Part shown: one piece after another, positions 34,101 to 41,794 of the stretch | Numbering within the stretch: the first letter of the stretch is position 1 | Layout of the letters: each line of letters opens with the position of its first letter | NCBI RefSeq assembly: GCF_006715395.1 | Contig: NZ_VFNC01000002.1 | Coordinates: forward strand, 1,426,001-1,490,000 | Direction of reading: 5' to 3' | Source: Streptomyces sp. SLBN-31 | GTDB lineage: Bacteria; Actinomycetota; Actinomycetes; Streptomycetales; Streptomycetaceae | Length of the DNA stretch: 64,000 bases | The notes under the pieces: generated by a model | Database searches by the model: none | Told to the model about the DNA's origin: nothing | The model's input: the letters and a program-made list of their open reading frames with translations, nothing else | Position numbers and translations under genes: made by a program

Positions 34101-34227
34101 ATGTCTTGCCGGCGCCGGTCGGTCCGTGCAGGAGGAACAGCCCGGCCGCGGACAGGGTGTCGAAGTCGACGGACTGGGAGCCGCCGAAGGGCCCGAAGGC
34201 GGTGATGTCCAGCCGGTGCAGCCTCAC
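31174..34227 (-). CDS. sbcC: SbcC-type SMC-like DNA repair ATPase
   Basis: 1017 residues, GTG at 34227 overlapping the sbcD stop (GTGA). Walker A at 35-42 (GPTGAGKT), long coiled-coil arms rich in Ala, Glu, Arg and Gln on both sides of a zinc hook GEPCAVCGATEHPAP (near residue 535), then the ABC signature LSGGETFFASLALALGLADV and Walker B LDTLFIDEGFGSLD. With SbcD it forms the Mre11-Rad50-like nuclease that opens hairpins and processes DNA ends. The coiled-coil length is normal for the family. Confidence 0.95.
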   Translation of the reverse strand: MRLHRLDITAFGPFGGSQSVDFDTLSAAGLFLLHGPTGAGKTSVLDAVCYALYGTVPGARQSGQGLTLRSDHAATGTRTAVTLELTVAGRRLEVTRQPPWERPKKRGSGTTLEKAQSWLREYDATAGAWKDLSRSHQEIGEEITQLLGMSREQFCQVVLLPQGDFARFLRADAESRGRLLGRLFDTHRFAEVEKRLAERRRAAEARVREGDATLLADAHRMQQAAGGAMTLPELQPGEPGLAEAVLTAAAVARTTAREQLTIAHCRLTAAESGQAAAERELGEARELARLQQRFTEARERAARLQEHAEAHRAAQERMDRARKAEAVAPALELRDAADAEHRRAAQAEAGARALLRDALEAEGAGGPRSGAAPADDVDASAHAGASGLAVAARRAAEELGGLESARRAEQRLSELLTERAGLDREERADAEVLQEAEAWLAGWEEIRTGLQSAVESAQEAATRAEQLAVQRDPARRRLAAARQRDQFARDTDDAQRQVTAATERALKARAEWLDVKEQRLNGIAAELAAQLTDGEPCAVCGATEHPAPARKDAGHVDRETEERALAVSQEADEQRVEAERRLGVVQRALAAAEGEAGDTPTEQLASQAQELERLYAEARNAASALHTASERLRQAEQEHERRVAARQQAAVRTASRVARRDALDRERTTLEQQLTHARGTAASVSIRATQLERRVALLTDAADTARAAEDTAQRLKDADARLADAAFRAGFDTPQAAAAALLDAAAHRELQHRLDAWQSEESAVRAVLAEDDTAAAARRSPADLAGAQRTAAAAAQRLREAASARDAAARRCAELDRLSARSADGVRALAPLREEYDRVARLAALTAGTSAENERKMRLESYVLAARLEQVAAAATVRLQRMSSGRYTLVHSDDRAGRGRSGLGLHVVDAWTGRERDTATLSGGETFFASLALALGLADVVTDEAGGVRLDTLFIDEGFGSLDDQTLDEVLDVLDSLRERDRSVGIVSHVADLRRRIHAQLEVVKGRSGSVVRQRGQ

Positions 34228-35387
34228 CGCGCCACCTCCCGCAGGGCCTCGTCCGCGCGCACCGCGTCGAAGGCGTCCCGCAGCACGATCCGTTCCCGCT
34301 CGTCGGGTCCCGCGCCGCGCACATGGGCGACGAAGTCCTCGGCGATCTCGTGGTCGCTGCGGCCCGCGAGCCGCCGGGCGTACGACACGTCGGGATCGTC
34401 CGGAGCCCGGTCGGGGTCGAAGAGCAGGCTGAGGGTGTGCGGGAAGCGCTCGGTGAGGCGGGCCATGGGGTCGGCCGGGCGGACGGCGTCGGTGAGGGTG
34501 ACCTCGACCCACGCCTCCTCGTGCGGCGTGAGACGGGGGTCGGCGAGCAGGTCCTCCAGGGTGCCCCGGACGCGGGCCAGCGCGCGCGGGACCGGGCAGT
34601 CGACGCGTTCGGCGGTGACGGCGCCCTCGGCGTCGAGGTCGACCAGCCACATGGTCTTGCGGTGGTCGGCCTCCGAGAAGGAGTACGGCAGCGGGGAGCC
34701 GGAGTAGCGGACCCGGTCGGTGATGGTCTGGCAGCCGTGCAGGTGGCCCAGCGCCGTGTAGTCGACGCCCTCGAAGACGCCGGCGGGTACGGAGGCGACC
34801 CCGCCGACGGTGATGTCCCGTTCGCTGTCGCTGGCCTCGCCTCCGGTGACGAAGGCGTGGGCGAGGACGACGGAGCGGGTGCCCGGCGCGCGCGTGGCGA
34901 GGTCGGCGCGGACGCGGTCCATGGCGGCGGCGAGCACCGTCTCGTGGCCGACCTTCTCCACCCCGAACTCGTCCTTGACGAGGGCCGGTTCGAGGTACGG
35001 CAGTCCGTAGAAGGCCACGTCCCCGTGGGAGTCGGTGAGCACCACCGGGGTCCCGCACGCGGCCGGTTCGGTGCGCAGGTGGATGCCCGCGCGCCCGATG
35101 AGGCCGGCGCCGACGCCGAGCCGGCGGGCCGAGTCGTGGTTCCCGGAGATCATCACCGTCGGGACGCCGAGGTCGGCGAGGCGGTGCAGGGCGTCGTCGA
35201 ACAGCTCGACCGCGGCCAGCGGGGGCACCGCACGGTCGTACACGTCTCCCGACACGACCACCGCGTCCACGCCGTGCTCGCGCACGGTCGCGACCAGGTG
35301 GCCGATGAACTCGGCCTGGGCCCCGAGCATGTTCACCCGGTGGAACGCCCGGCCGAGATGCCAGTCGGAAGTGTGCAACAGCCTCAT
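34224..35387 (-). CDS. sbcD: SbcD-type double-strand DNA nuclease subunit
   Basis: 387 residues, ATG at 35387. Mre11-like metallophosphatase: LLHTSDWHLGRAFH (motif I), VVVSGDVYDRAVPP (II), MISGNHDSARRLG (III), VVLAHAFVTGG (IV) and YTALGHLHGCQ (V) provide the two-metal site. It is the nuclease partner of SbcC. TAGGGT lies 8 bp before the ATG, a leaderless-type promoter for the operon. The coupled order sbcD-sbcC is conserved. Confidence 0.95.
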   Translation of the reverse strand: MRLLHTSDWHLGRAFHRVNMLGAQAEFIGHLVATVREHGVDAVVVSGDVYDRAVPPLAAVELFDDALHRLADLGVPTVMISGNHDSARRLGVGAGLIGRAGIHLRTEPAACGTPVVLTDSHGDVAFYGLPYLEPALVKDEFGVEKVGHETVLAAAMDRVRADLATRAPGTRSVVLAHAFVTGGEASDSERDITVGGVASVPAGVFEGVDYTALGHLHGCQTITDRVRYSGSPLPYSFSEADHRKTMWLVDLDAEGAVTAERVDCPVPRALARVRGTLEDLLADPRLTPHEEAWVEVTLTDAVRPADPMARLTERFPHTLSLLFDPDRAPDDPDVSYARRLAGRSDHEIAEDFVAHVRGAGPDERERIVLRDAFDAVRADEALREVAR

Positions 35388-35395
35388 GATCCCCG

Positions 35396-35401
35396 ACCCT
35401 A
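35396..35401 (-). promoter_or_regulatory. sbcDC -10 element
   Basis: TAGGGT on the minus strand, 8 bp before the sbcD ATG. Confidence 0.45.
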
Positions 35402-35538
35402 ACGGCCGGGTCTGACATCACGGGCGGTTACTCCCGTATCGGCCCGTCATGAGCCGCCTCGCGCCGGTCCGTTACGACCGTTTCGCGAAGAACGTCATGC
35501 CCTCCCGCGGGGAACGCCACGCGCCCTCGCGGCCGACA

Positions 35539-36165
35539 TCACGCGTCCCCGTAAGCTTCCCCACCCAGTTCGAACCCCGCCGTCCCGGCCGTCGCGTCGG
35601 CCAGCCAGGCCCGGAAGGCGTCGACGTCGGCGTCGGGCAGGGCGATCTCCATGGCGACGGCCTCGCTGTAACGGACGTCACGTACGTCTCGGCCGGTGGA
35701 GCGCAGGTCGTTCTGCACCTTGCCGGCGCGCTGGTGGTCGACGGTCACCGTGGCGAGCCGGAAGCGGCGGCGGGTGAGGGTGCCGAGGGCGTCGAGCGCC
35801 TCGCCGACCGCACCGCCGTAGGCCCTGATGAGGCCGCCCGCGCCGAGTTTGACGCCGCCGTAGTAGCGGGTGACGACGGCGACGACGTAGCGCATCTCGC
35901 GGCGCAGCAGCATCTGCAGCATGGGGACGCCGGCCGTGCCGCCCGGTTCGCCGTCGTCGCTCGCCTTCTGCACGGAGGCATCGGCGCCGATGACGTAGGC
36001 CCAGCAGTTGTGGGTGGCGTCCGCGTGCTCCTTGCGGACGGCGGCGACGAAGTCCTGGGCCTCCCGCTCGGTGGCGGCCGGGGCGAGGGCGCACAGGAAA
36101 CGGGAACGGTTGACCTCGGTCTCGTGCACGCCCGCGCGGGCCACTGTGCGGTACTCGTCCTGCAT
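35539..36165 (-). CDS. YigZ/IMPACT family protein
   Basis: 208 residues. UPF0029/IMPACT domain (about 15-120: SRFLCALAPA, THNCWAYVIG, DDGEPGGTAGVPMLQMLLRR, VAVVTRYYGGVKLGAGGLIR) and a C-terminal DUF1949-like ferredoxin fold (about 135-205). The family is linked to translation and ribosome functions; the exact activity is unknown. It is predicted leaderless (TAGGCT 6 bp upstream). A 30-bp repeat lies 70 bp upstream. Confidence 0.93.
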   Translation of the reverse strand: MQDEYRTVARAGVHETEVNRSRFLCALAPAATEREAQDFVAAVRKEHADATHNCWAYVIGADASVQKASDDGEPGGTAGVPMLQMLLRREMRYVVAVVTRYYGGVKLGAGGLIRAYGGAVGEALDALGTLTRRRFRLATVTVDHQRAGKVQNDLRSTGRDVRDVRYSEAVAMEIALPDADVDAFRAWLADATAGTAGFELGGEAYGDA

Positions 36166-36171
36166 CCGCCC

Positions 36172-36177
36172 AGCCTA
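36172..36177 (-). promoter_or_regulatory. yigZ -10 element, leaderless
   Basis: TAGGCT on the minus strand, 6 bp before the ATG at 36165. Confidence 0.5.
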
Positions 36178-36236
36178 TGCGGCCCGCGGACCCCGGGGCC
36201 CCGCCGCAGGTGGTTCCTGGCGTTCGGGGACGGCGA

Positions 36237-36319
36237 GGTCGCTCCCGTCACCCATGAGGTGCAGGCGGTCGCTCCCGTCACCCATGAGGTGCAGGCGGTC
36301 GCTCCCGTCACCCATGAGG
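36237..36319. repeat. 30-bp tandem repeat, 2.8 perfect copies
   Basis: Two identical 30-bp units (36237-36266, 36267-36296) and 23 bases of a third (36297-36319) between the SixA stop and the yigZ start. The minus strand reads a decapeptide repeat MGDGSDRLHL in a 60-codon open frame (36175-36357) whose expression is doubtful. The absence of mismatches suggests recent expansion. Confidence 0.9.
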
Positions 36320-36376
36320 CGTTCAGGCGCGCCGGGCCGATCCGCGGCGTCGGCCACACGTGCGCGTGGGCCGGCC

Positions 36377-36937
36377 TCAGCGCTCGGCGCCGCCGCCCTT
36401 CTTCCTCCCCCGGGGCACGATCATGCTCGTCAGCAGCGCCATGCCCGGGGCGAGGGTCCGCCAGGTGGTGCCGCGCCAGGCCAGGACCGCGATCGCCGAG
36501 GTCGGGAAATTCGTGCGCACCTCGTCCAAGGTGTCGTCGAGGCCGTCCCCGGCGAGCGTCAGGACGAGTTCCTCCAGTCCGGGGTTGTGCCCGATCAGCA
36601 GCAGCGTCTCGACCTCCGGAGACACCTCGTGCACGGCTTCCAGCAGGTCAACCGGTTCGGCGGCGTACAGCCGGGCGTCCCGCCGTACCGGCGGGGGCGT
36701 GCCCCACTGGGCCGAGGCCAGTTCCCAGGTCTGAAGGGCGCGTACGGCGGTGGAGCACAGGGCGAGATCGGGCAGGCAGTCGGCCTCGGCGAGGGCGCGC
36801 CCCGCGGCCGGGGCGTCCCGGCGGCCGCGCGGTGCGAGGGGCCGCTCGTGGTCCGGGACGCCCACCGGCCAGGCGGACTTGGCGTGCCGCAGCACGACCA
36901 ACCGGCGCAGCGGCCCCGCGCCCGTGCGCGCGATCAT
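36377..36937 (-). CDS. SixA-type histidine phosphatase
   Basis: 186 residues, ATG at 36937 overlapping the upstream stop (ATGA). Histidine phosphatase superfamily: RRLVVLRHAKSAWP (catalytic RHx), AL.S.A.RA.QTW region, and LLLIGHNPGLEELVLTLAG (second catalytic His), the SixA layout. It dephosphorylates phosphohistidine, in E. coli on a phosphotransferase protein; here the target is unknown. The basic C-terminus (PRGRKKGGGAER) is unusual. Coupled to the CysRS-like gene upstream. Confidence 0.9.
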   Translation of the reverse strand: MIARTGAGPLRRLVVLRHAKSAWPVGVPDHERPLAPRGRRDAPAAGRALAEADCLPDLALCSTAVRALQTWELASAQWGTPPPVRRDARLYAAEPVDLLEAVHEVSPEVETLLLIGHNPGLEELVLTLAGDGLDDTLDEVRTNFPTSAIAVLAWRGTTWRTLAPGMALLTSMIVPRGRKKGGGAER

Positions 36938-37647
36938 GCCGGGGTTCCCAGGTCGCGCGTGAGCTCGAGCCCGAGGAGCCGGTCGGCGTAGGCGTACGTC
37001 TCGAAGCGGGCGCCGTCCGGCAGGTCGGGCGAAGTCTCCACCCAGGTCAGGGTGTCGAGCACGGCGGGCACGTCCAGGTCGTCCTCCCACGCGGTGCGCA
37101 GCCGGGTCCGGGCCTGGTCCGGGATGGGCCGGGACGGCTGCCGTGCCCAGGCGGCGACGCGGCCGCGCCACCGGGCGAGGGTGGCGCGGGCCTCGTCGAG
37201 GACGGCCGGGTCGAGGGCGGCCGGTGCGGCGCGGTCCCGGGCGAGCAGGGCGAGGCGCAGGGCGATCGGGTCGGCGCCCTCGGCCGTGCCGTGGACCGGG
37301 GCGACGGCGACCGTGGGCCCGTCGGGCGTCGCGGTTCCCTCCGTGACGACGTGGATGACCTGTGCCTCGCCGAGCCCGGAGCCCACGTCCCGGCTGTCCT
37401 CGAAGGGGCGGATGCCGAGCGCGGCGGCCCCGGCCTGCAACTCGGCCCGGTCTCGCTCGCAGGTCAGCACGGACCACACGGGGGTGCCGCCGAGTTCCAG
37501 GGCTCGCACGAGCAGGTCGGCGACGAGCAGCACGCGCAGGGCGCCGGTGCCGGCCCCCGCGGTGTGGGCCTCGACCCGGGTCAGGCCCCGGCGGGCGGGG
37601 GCGGCCTCGAGGGACTCGCCGGTTCGGGCGTCGGTGATGCGCAGCAC
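36934..37647 (-). CDS. stand-alone protein with cysteinyl-tRNA synthetase-like C-terminal region
   Basis: 237 residues, GTG at 37647. The C-terminal half (about 130-215: LRLALLARDRA, ATLARWRGRVAAWAR, AWEDDLDVPAVLDTL) resembles the DALR/anticodon-region helices of cysteinyl-tRNA synthetase or MshC. The N-terminal half (VLRITDARTGES, HTAGAGTGALRVLLVADLLV) looks like a degenerate catalytic half without visible HIGH or KMSKS motifs. It is probably not a synthetase; function unknown. The gene is translationally coupled to SixA. TACGCT lies 6 bp upstream. Confidence 0.7.
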   Translation of the reverse strand: MLRITDARTGESLEAAPARRGLTRVEAHTAGAGTGALRVLLVADLLVRALELGGTPVWSVLTCERDRAELQAGAAALGIRPFEDSRDVGSGLGEAQVIHVVTEGTATPDGPTVAVAPVHGTAEGADPIALRLALLARDRAAPAALDPAVLDEARATLARWRGRVAAWARQPSRPIPDQARTRLRTAWEDDLDVPAVLDTLTWVETSPDLPDGARFETYAYADRLLGLELTRDLGTPA

Positions 37648-37653
37648 GGGGTG

Positions 37654-37659
37654 AGCGTA
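37654..37659 (-). promoter_or_regulatory. -10 element of the CysRS-like gene, leaderless
   Basis: TACGCT on the minus strand, 6 bp before the GTG at 37647. Confidence 0.45.
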
Positions 37660-37760
37660 GGCGGCGGAACGGCCGAGCGCAGTCTCCGGCGCGGATTCCG
37701 GACAAGGCGGTGGCAGACAACCGATCGCGGAGGCACGATTCGCGGCTTGCATCCGGTGAT

Positions 37761-37890
37761 GCGTGGGGGCGATGGACGGCCCGCGCGCGGTCGCGTGCGG
37801 GGGCGATGGACGGCCCCCGCGTGCGGGGGCGACGGACGGCCTGCGCGCGGTCGTGTGCGGGGGGACCGACGGCCCACGCGCGTGGTGTGA
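37761..37890. repeat. degenerate GC-rich repeats in a 411-bp gene-free stretch
   Basis: About four imperfect units built on GTGCGGGGGCGATGGACGGC followed by a GCGCG-rich tail, each 26-34 bp. The rest of 37648-38058 holds the promoter of the secreted EEP gene, including the direct repeat GGTAAC at 37992-37997 and 38002-38007, 10 bp apart. No gene is evident. Confidence 0.6.
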
Positions 37891-38058
37891 CGGTGCGCCC
37901 GGCCCGTGCGTCGTCGTCGGCTGTCGTCCGAACCGCCCGTGTATGGCGGGCAACTCCTGTGAAAGAGCGTCCAAACACTCGACAGACCTCGGGTAACCGG
38001 CGGTAACTTCTGTCACGCTCCTCACTGCAACCGCTTTCCCTCCACAGGAGACACACCC

Positions 38059-39399
38059 ATGCGCAGACTCTTCGCCTGCCTGGCCGTGGCGGCCGCCACG
38101 CTCGGCGGGCTCACCGCGACCGCTCCCTCCGCGGCCGCCGCGGACTCCGGTTCCTTCAGCGTCCTCAGCTACAACGTGGCGGGCCTGCCCGAGAGCCTCT
38201 CCAGCGCCTCCACGCCGCGCGACACCAGCACCACGGCCATCGGCCAGCGCATCGCCCCCTACGACATCGTCCACGTGGAGGAGGACTTCAACTACCACGC
38301 GTACCTCTACGCCGCCGACACCGCGCACGCCTACCGCACCCCCACCAGTGGCGGCGCCGGCATCGGCAGCGGTCTCAACACCCTGTCCAAGATCCCCTAC
38401 GACACCGACGACTTCGAGCGCGTCCGCTGGAACTCCTGCCAGGTCGACTCGGGTGACTGCCTGACCCCCAAGGGCTTCACCTTCATGCGCGAGCGCCTGG
38501 CCGAGGGCGTCTACGTCGACTTCTACAACCTGCACACCAACGCGGGCACCAACGACGGCGACGAGGCCTCCCGCGCCGACAACCTCAACCAGCTCACCGC
38601 CTTCATCAAGGCGCACTCGGCGGGCAACGCCGTCGTGGTCATGGGCGACACCAACACCCGCTACACCCGTTCCGCCGACACCATCGGCGAGTTCGCCTCC
38701 GCCAACGGCCTCACGGACGCCTGGGTGCAGCTGATACGGGGCGGCACCCCGCCCGCCAAGGGCAGCGACGCGCTGGTCTGCGACCAGTCCGGGGCGACGG
38801 TGCCCAACACCTGCGAGGTCGTCGACAAGGTCCTCTACCGCGGCAGCAAGCTCGTCTCCCTGAACGCGACCACGTACAACAACGAGCACGCCAAGTTCCT
38901 CACCGACGCCGGGCTGATGCTCTCCGACCACGACCCGATCACCGCCGGCTTCACCTGGTCGCGCAACTCATCGTTCCAGCTCAGCGACCAGTACGGCGGC
39001 CCGCACGGCGACTACTACAACGACATCGACAGCGTGCCGGCCGGCGCCCGCGCCACCACCGTCGCGCTGCGCAGCGGCAGCCGCGTCGACCAGATGAGCC
39101 TCACCCTGACGAACGGCACCACGCTCGCCCACGGCGGGACCGGCGGCACCGCGGCCTCCCTCACCCTCGGCAGCGGCGAGTACGTCACCTCGGCCTACCT
39201 CTGCCAGGGCCAGTACAGCGGCCACACTCGGATCTTCTACGCCAAGTACACGACCAACCTCGGCCGCACCCTGGCCGGCGGCACCACGACCTCCGACTGC
39301 GTGACCCGTACCGCCCCGAGCGGCTGGCAGATCACGGGCTTCCACGGACGCTCCGGCGACGCGGTCGACAAGATCGGCTTCATCTACACCCAGCGCTAG
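38059..39399 (+). CDS. secreted EEP-family phosphodiesterase/nuclease with jacalin-like lectin domain
   Basis: 446 residues. Sec signal peptide (MRRLFACLAVAAATLGGLTA, cleavage after SAAAA). Endonuclease/exonuclease/phosphatase domain at about 32-300: FSVLSYNVAGLPE (catalytic Asn), VEEDFNYHAYL (metal Glu), NLHTNAG, VVMGDTNTRYT, and LSDHDPITA (catalytic Asp-His). A C-terminal jacalin-like beta-prism (about 305-446: VDQMSLTLTNGTTLAHGGTG, YVTSAYLCQGQYSGHTRIFY, SGDAVDKIGFIY) should bind sugars. It may be a sphingomyelinase C-like or DNase-like extracellular enzyme. AGGAG precedes the ATG and a 12-bp hairpin follows the stop. Confidence 0.9.
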   Translation: MRRLFACLAVAAATLGGLTATAPSAAAADSGSFSVLSYNVAGLPESLSSASTPRDTSTTAIGQRIAPYDIVHVEEDFNYHAYLYAADTAHAYRTPTSGGAGIGSGLNTLSKIPYDTDDFERVRWNSCQVDSGDCLTPKGFTFMRERLAEGVYVDFYNLHTNAGTNDGDEASRADNLNQLTAFIKAHSAGNAVVVMGDTNTRYTRSADTIGEFASANGLTDAWVQLIRGGTPPAKGSDALVCDQSGATVPNTCEVVDKVLYRGSKLVSLNATTYNNEHAKFLTDAGLMLSDHDPITAGFTWSRNSSFQLSDQYGGPHGDYYNDIDSVPAGARATTVALRSGSRVDQMSLTLTNGTTLAHGGTGGTAASLTLGSGEYVTSAYLCQGQYSGHTRIFYAKYTTNLGRTLAGGTTTSDCVTRTAPSGWQITGFHGRSGDAVDKIGFIYTQR

Positions 39400-39411
39400 G
39401 CGCCCGTCGGT

Positions 39412-39440
39412 GAGCGTGGCCCGTGCGCCGGGCCACGCTC
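39412..39440 (+). terminator. terminator after the EEP-jacalin gene
   Basis: Perfect 12-bp stem (GAGCGTGGCCCG and its complement) with a 5-base loop TGCGC, 12 bp after the stop. Confidence 0.85.
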
Positions 39441-39523
39441 TCGCCGCACGGCGGAGGAATCACCGCGCTCCCCGCTGTGTTGTGGGCTTCGCAAGCCTTC
39501 GCAGATCCATGAGGAGACCGAGC

Positions 39524-39931
39524 GTGTACGGCGACTCAGCAACAGTCCGCAAGATCCTCACCGAGCTCGGCGACACCTGGGCGATCGTGGGCCTGTCGAC
39601 GAACGAGCGGCGGGCGGCCCACGGCGTCGCCGACGTCCTCCAGCGCTTCGGCAAGCGCATCGTGCCCGTTCACCCCAAGGCGGAGACGGTGCACGGCGAG
39701 CAGGGGTACGCCTCCCTCGCCGACATCCCCTTCGACGTCGACGTCGTCGATGTCTTCGTCAACAGCGACCTCGCCGGACCGATCGCCGACGAAGCGGCCG
39801 CCATCGGTGCCAAGGCCGTCTGGTTCCAGCTCGGCGTCGTCGACGAGGCCGCGTACGAGCGCACCCGCGCCGCCGGTCTCGACATGGTCATGGACCGCTG
39901 CCCCGCGATCGAGATCCCGCGGCTGGGCTGA
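39524..39931 (+). CDS. CoA-binding domain protein
   Basis: 135 residues, GTG at 39524 with GAGGAG 8 bp upstream; an in-frame ATG at 39509 is less well placed. Rossmann-like CoA_binding_2 domain: WAIVGLSTNERRAAHGVADV, RIVPVHPKAETVHGEQGYAS, VDVVDVFVNSDLAGPIADEA, AVWFQLGVVDEAAYERTRAA, DMVMDRCPAIE with the conserved late Cys. These small proteins bind CoA and may be CoAlated for redox protection; the precise role is unknown. Confidence 0.9.
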   Translation: MYGDSATVRKILTELGDTWAIVGLSTNERRAAHGVADVLQRFGKRIVPVHPKAETVHGEQGYASLADIPFDVDVVDVFVNSDLAGPIADEAAAIGAKAVWFQLGVVDEAAYERTRAAGLDMVMDRCPAIEIPRLG

Positions 39932-39975
39932 CGGGGGCCGGTCCGAACACCACTGCCCGGCTGACAGTCCACCGT

Positions 39976-39981
39976 CATAAT
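39976..39981 (+). promoter_or_regulatory. pobA -10 element, leaderless
   Basis: CATAAT, 6 bp before the GTG at 39988. Confidence 0.5.
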
Positions 39982-39987
39982 GCTCGG

Positions 39988-41208
39988 GTGACCTCCCTCG
40001 CACCCCACTCCGAGTCCCCGCCCGCGCGCCGCTTCCCGGTCGTGATCGTGGGCGCGGGACCCGCCGGCCTCACCGTCGGCAACATCCTGCGGGCCGTCTC
40101 GGTCGACTGCCTGGTCCTGGAGACCGACACACGCGAGTTCATCGAACGGCGGCCCCGGGCCGGCGTGCTGGAGGAGTGGGCCGTCCGCGGTCTGGAACAA
40201 CGGGGCCTGGCCGAGGGCCTGTTGGAGCGTGCGCAGCTGCACACCGAGTGCGAGTTCAGGTTCGGCGACGGGAGCCACCGGCTGGACTACCACGAACTGA
40301 CGGGGCATCACCACTACGTCTATCCGCAGCCGTTGCTGGTGACCGACCTCGTGCGCGAGTACGCCGACGTGCGCGGCGGCGCCATACGGTTCGGCGTGCG
40401 GGACGTACAGCTGCACGGGCTGGACTCGGACCGTCCCGCGGTGTCGTACACGGACCCCGCCACGGGTGAACGGCACCTGGTGCACTGCGACTTCGTCGCC
40501 GGCTGCGACGGGGCGCGCGGAGTGACGCGGACCGTGCTGCCGCAGGGCGCCCGGATCGCCCGGCACGACTACGGCGTCGGCTGGCTGGCGCTGCTCGCCG
40601 AGGCGCCGCCGTCCAGCGACTGCGTGGTGTTCGGCATCCATCCGCGCGGTTTCGCCGGGCACATGGCCCGCAGTCCGGAGGTCACCCGCTACTACCTTCA
40701 GTGCCCGCCCGGCGACGACCCGGAGAACTGGTCGCACGACAGGGTCTGGGCGGAGCTGCAGGAACGCCTGGGCGCAGCCGACCGGCCGCCGCTCAGCGAG
40801 GGCAGGCTGATCGAGAAGCGCGTCCTCGACATGCACAACCACGTGGTCGAACCGATGGTGTTCGGCCGGCTGTTCCTGGCCGGGGACGCCGCCCACCTCA
40901 CCGCCCCCATCGCGGCGAAGGGCATGAACCTCGCCCTCCACGACGCGTTCCTCCTGGGCGACGGCCTCGTCGCGTACCTCACCAAGGGCGACGCGGCCGG
41001 GCTGGACGGCTACTCCGCGGCCTGTCTCGGCCGCGTGTGGGACTACCAGGAGTTCTCGCAGTGGCTGTCGGAGGTGTACCACGGCGCGTCCTCGGGTGAC
41101 GCCTACCGGGCGGGCACCACCCTGGCCCGGCTGCGCCGCCTCTTCGAGTCTCCCGCCGCCGCGGCCGCGTTCGCGGAGCAGTACCTGGGCCGGAGTTCGG
41201 CGTCCTGA
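39988..41208 (+). CDS. pobA: 4-hydroxybenzoate 3-monooxygenase
   Basis: 406 residues, GTG start. Group A flavoprotein monooxygenase converting 4-hydroxybenzoate to protocatechuate with NAD(P)H and O2. FAD motif VVIVGAGPAGLTVGNILR, ETDTREFIERRPRAGVLEEW, the DG motif VAGCDGARGVTRTVLP, and the second FAD motif FLAGDAAHLTAPIAAKGMNL. The length matches PobA. No pobR or pca genes are adjacent, so the protocatechuate branch lies elsewhere. It converges with ybaK, 6 bp apart. Confidence 0.92.
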   Translation: MTSLAPHSESPPARRFPVVIVGAGPAGLTVGNILRAVSVDCLVLETDTREFIERRPRAGVLEEWAVRGLEQRGLAEGLLERAQLHTECEFRFGDGSHRLDYHELTGHHHYVYPQPLLVTDLVREYADVRGGAIRFGVRDVQLHGLDSDRPAVSYTDPATGERHLVHCDFVAGCDGARGVTRTVLPQGARIARHDYGVGWLALLAEAPPSSDCVVFGIHPRGFAGHMARSPEVTRYYLQCPPGDDPENWSHDRVWAELQERLGAADRPPLSEGRLIEKRVLDMHNHVVEPMVFGRLFLAGDAAHLTAPIAAKGMNLALHDAFLLGDGLVAYLTKGDAAGLDGYSAACLGRVWDYQEFSQWLSEVYHGASSGDAYRAGTTLARLRRLFESPAAAAAFAEQYLGRSSAS

Positions 41209-41214
41209 CGCCGG

Positions 41215-41772
41215 TCAGGCCACGCCCAGACCCTCCAGCACCACCGCTCCCGGCAGCTCCGCGAACGCCTTTCCCGGCACCAGCAGCTTGCCGCGCCGGC
41301 GTCCGCTGCCCACCAGGACGTACGGCAGGTCGACGACGGCCGAGTCCACCAGCACCGGCCAGGTCTCGGGGAGCCCGATCGGGGTGATGCCGCCGTACTC
41401 CATGCCGGTCTCCCCCGTCGCGACGTCCATGGCCGCGAAGGAGGCCTTGCGGGCGCCGAGTTGGCGGCGCACCACGCCGTTGACGTCGGCTCTGGTGGTC
41501 GAGAGCACCACGCAGGCCGCCAGGGTCGTCTCGCCGCCGCGTTTGCCCGCCACGACGACACAGTTCGCCGACCGCTCCAGCAGCTCCTGGCCGTAGTGCT
41601 GCACGAAGACGGCGGTGTCGGCCCACTGGGGGTCGGTGTCGACGTACACGATCTGCTCCGCGGGGACGCTGCCGCTCCAGTGGCGTACGGCGTCGGCGAC
41701 CGGGCCGGTCAGTTCGTCGAGGGCGTCGGGGGCCGGCAGCGCGGTGTCGAAGTGTCCGATGGGTGCGTCCAT
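41215..41772 (-). CDS. YbaK/EbsC family aminoacyl-tRNA deacylase-like protein
   Basis: 185 residues. YbaK/ProX fold: YVDTDPQWADTAVFVQHYGQ, CVVVAGKRGGETTLAACVVL (substrate-pocket Lys region), VRRQLGARKASFAAMD, TGMEYGGITPIGLPETWPVL. The family trans-edits mischarged tRNA (Ala/Cys-tRNAPro). Which tRNA this copy handles is unknown. Predicted leaderless, with TAGCGT 6 bp upstream. Confidence 0.9.
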   Translation of the reverse strand: MDAPIGHFDTALPAPDALDELTGPVADAVRHWSGSVPAEQIVYVDTDPQWADTAVFVQHYGQELLERSANCVVVAGKRGGETTLAACVVLSTTRADVNGVVRRQLGARKASFAAMDVATGETGMEYGGITPIGLPETWPVLVDSAVVDLPYVLVGSGRRRGKLLVPGKAFAELPGAVVLEGLGVA

Positions 41773-41778
41773 GACCGC

Positions 41779-41784
41779 ACGCTA
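41779..41784 (-). promoter_or_regulatory. ybaK -10 element, leaderless
   Basis: TAGCGT on the minus strand, 6 bp before the ATG at 41772. Confidence 0.5.
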
Positions 41785-41794
41785 ACAGGGCCGC

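Noticed and set aside
36175..36357. 60-codon repeat ORF (MGDGSDRLHL units) as a gene
   Set aside because: No Shine-Dalgarno sequence, a GTG start of poor context, and both strands of the 30-bp repeat are open in several frames, so coding cannot be supported.
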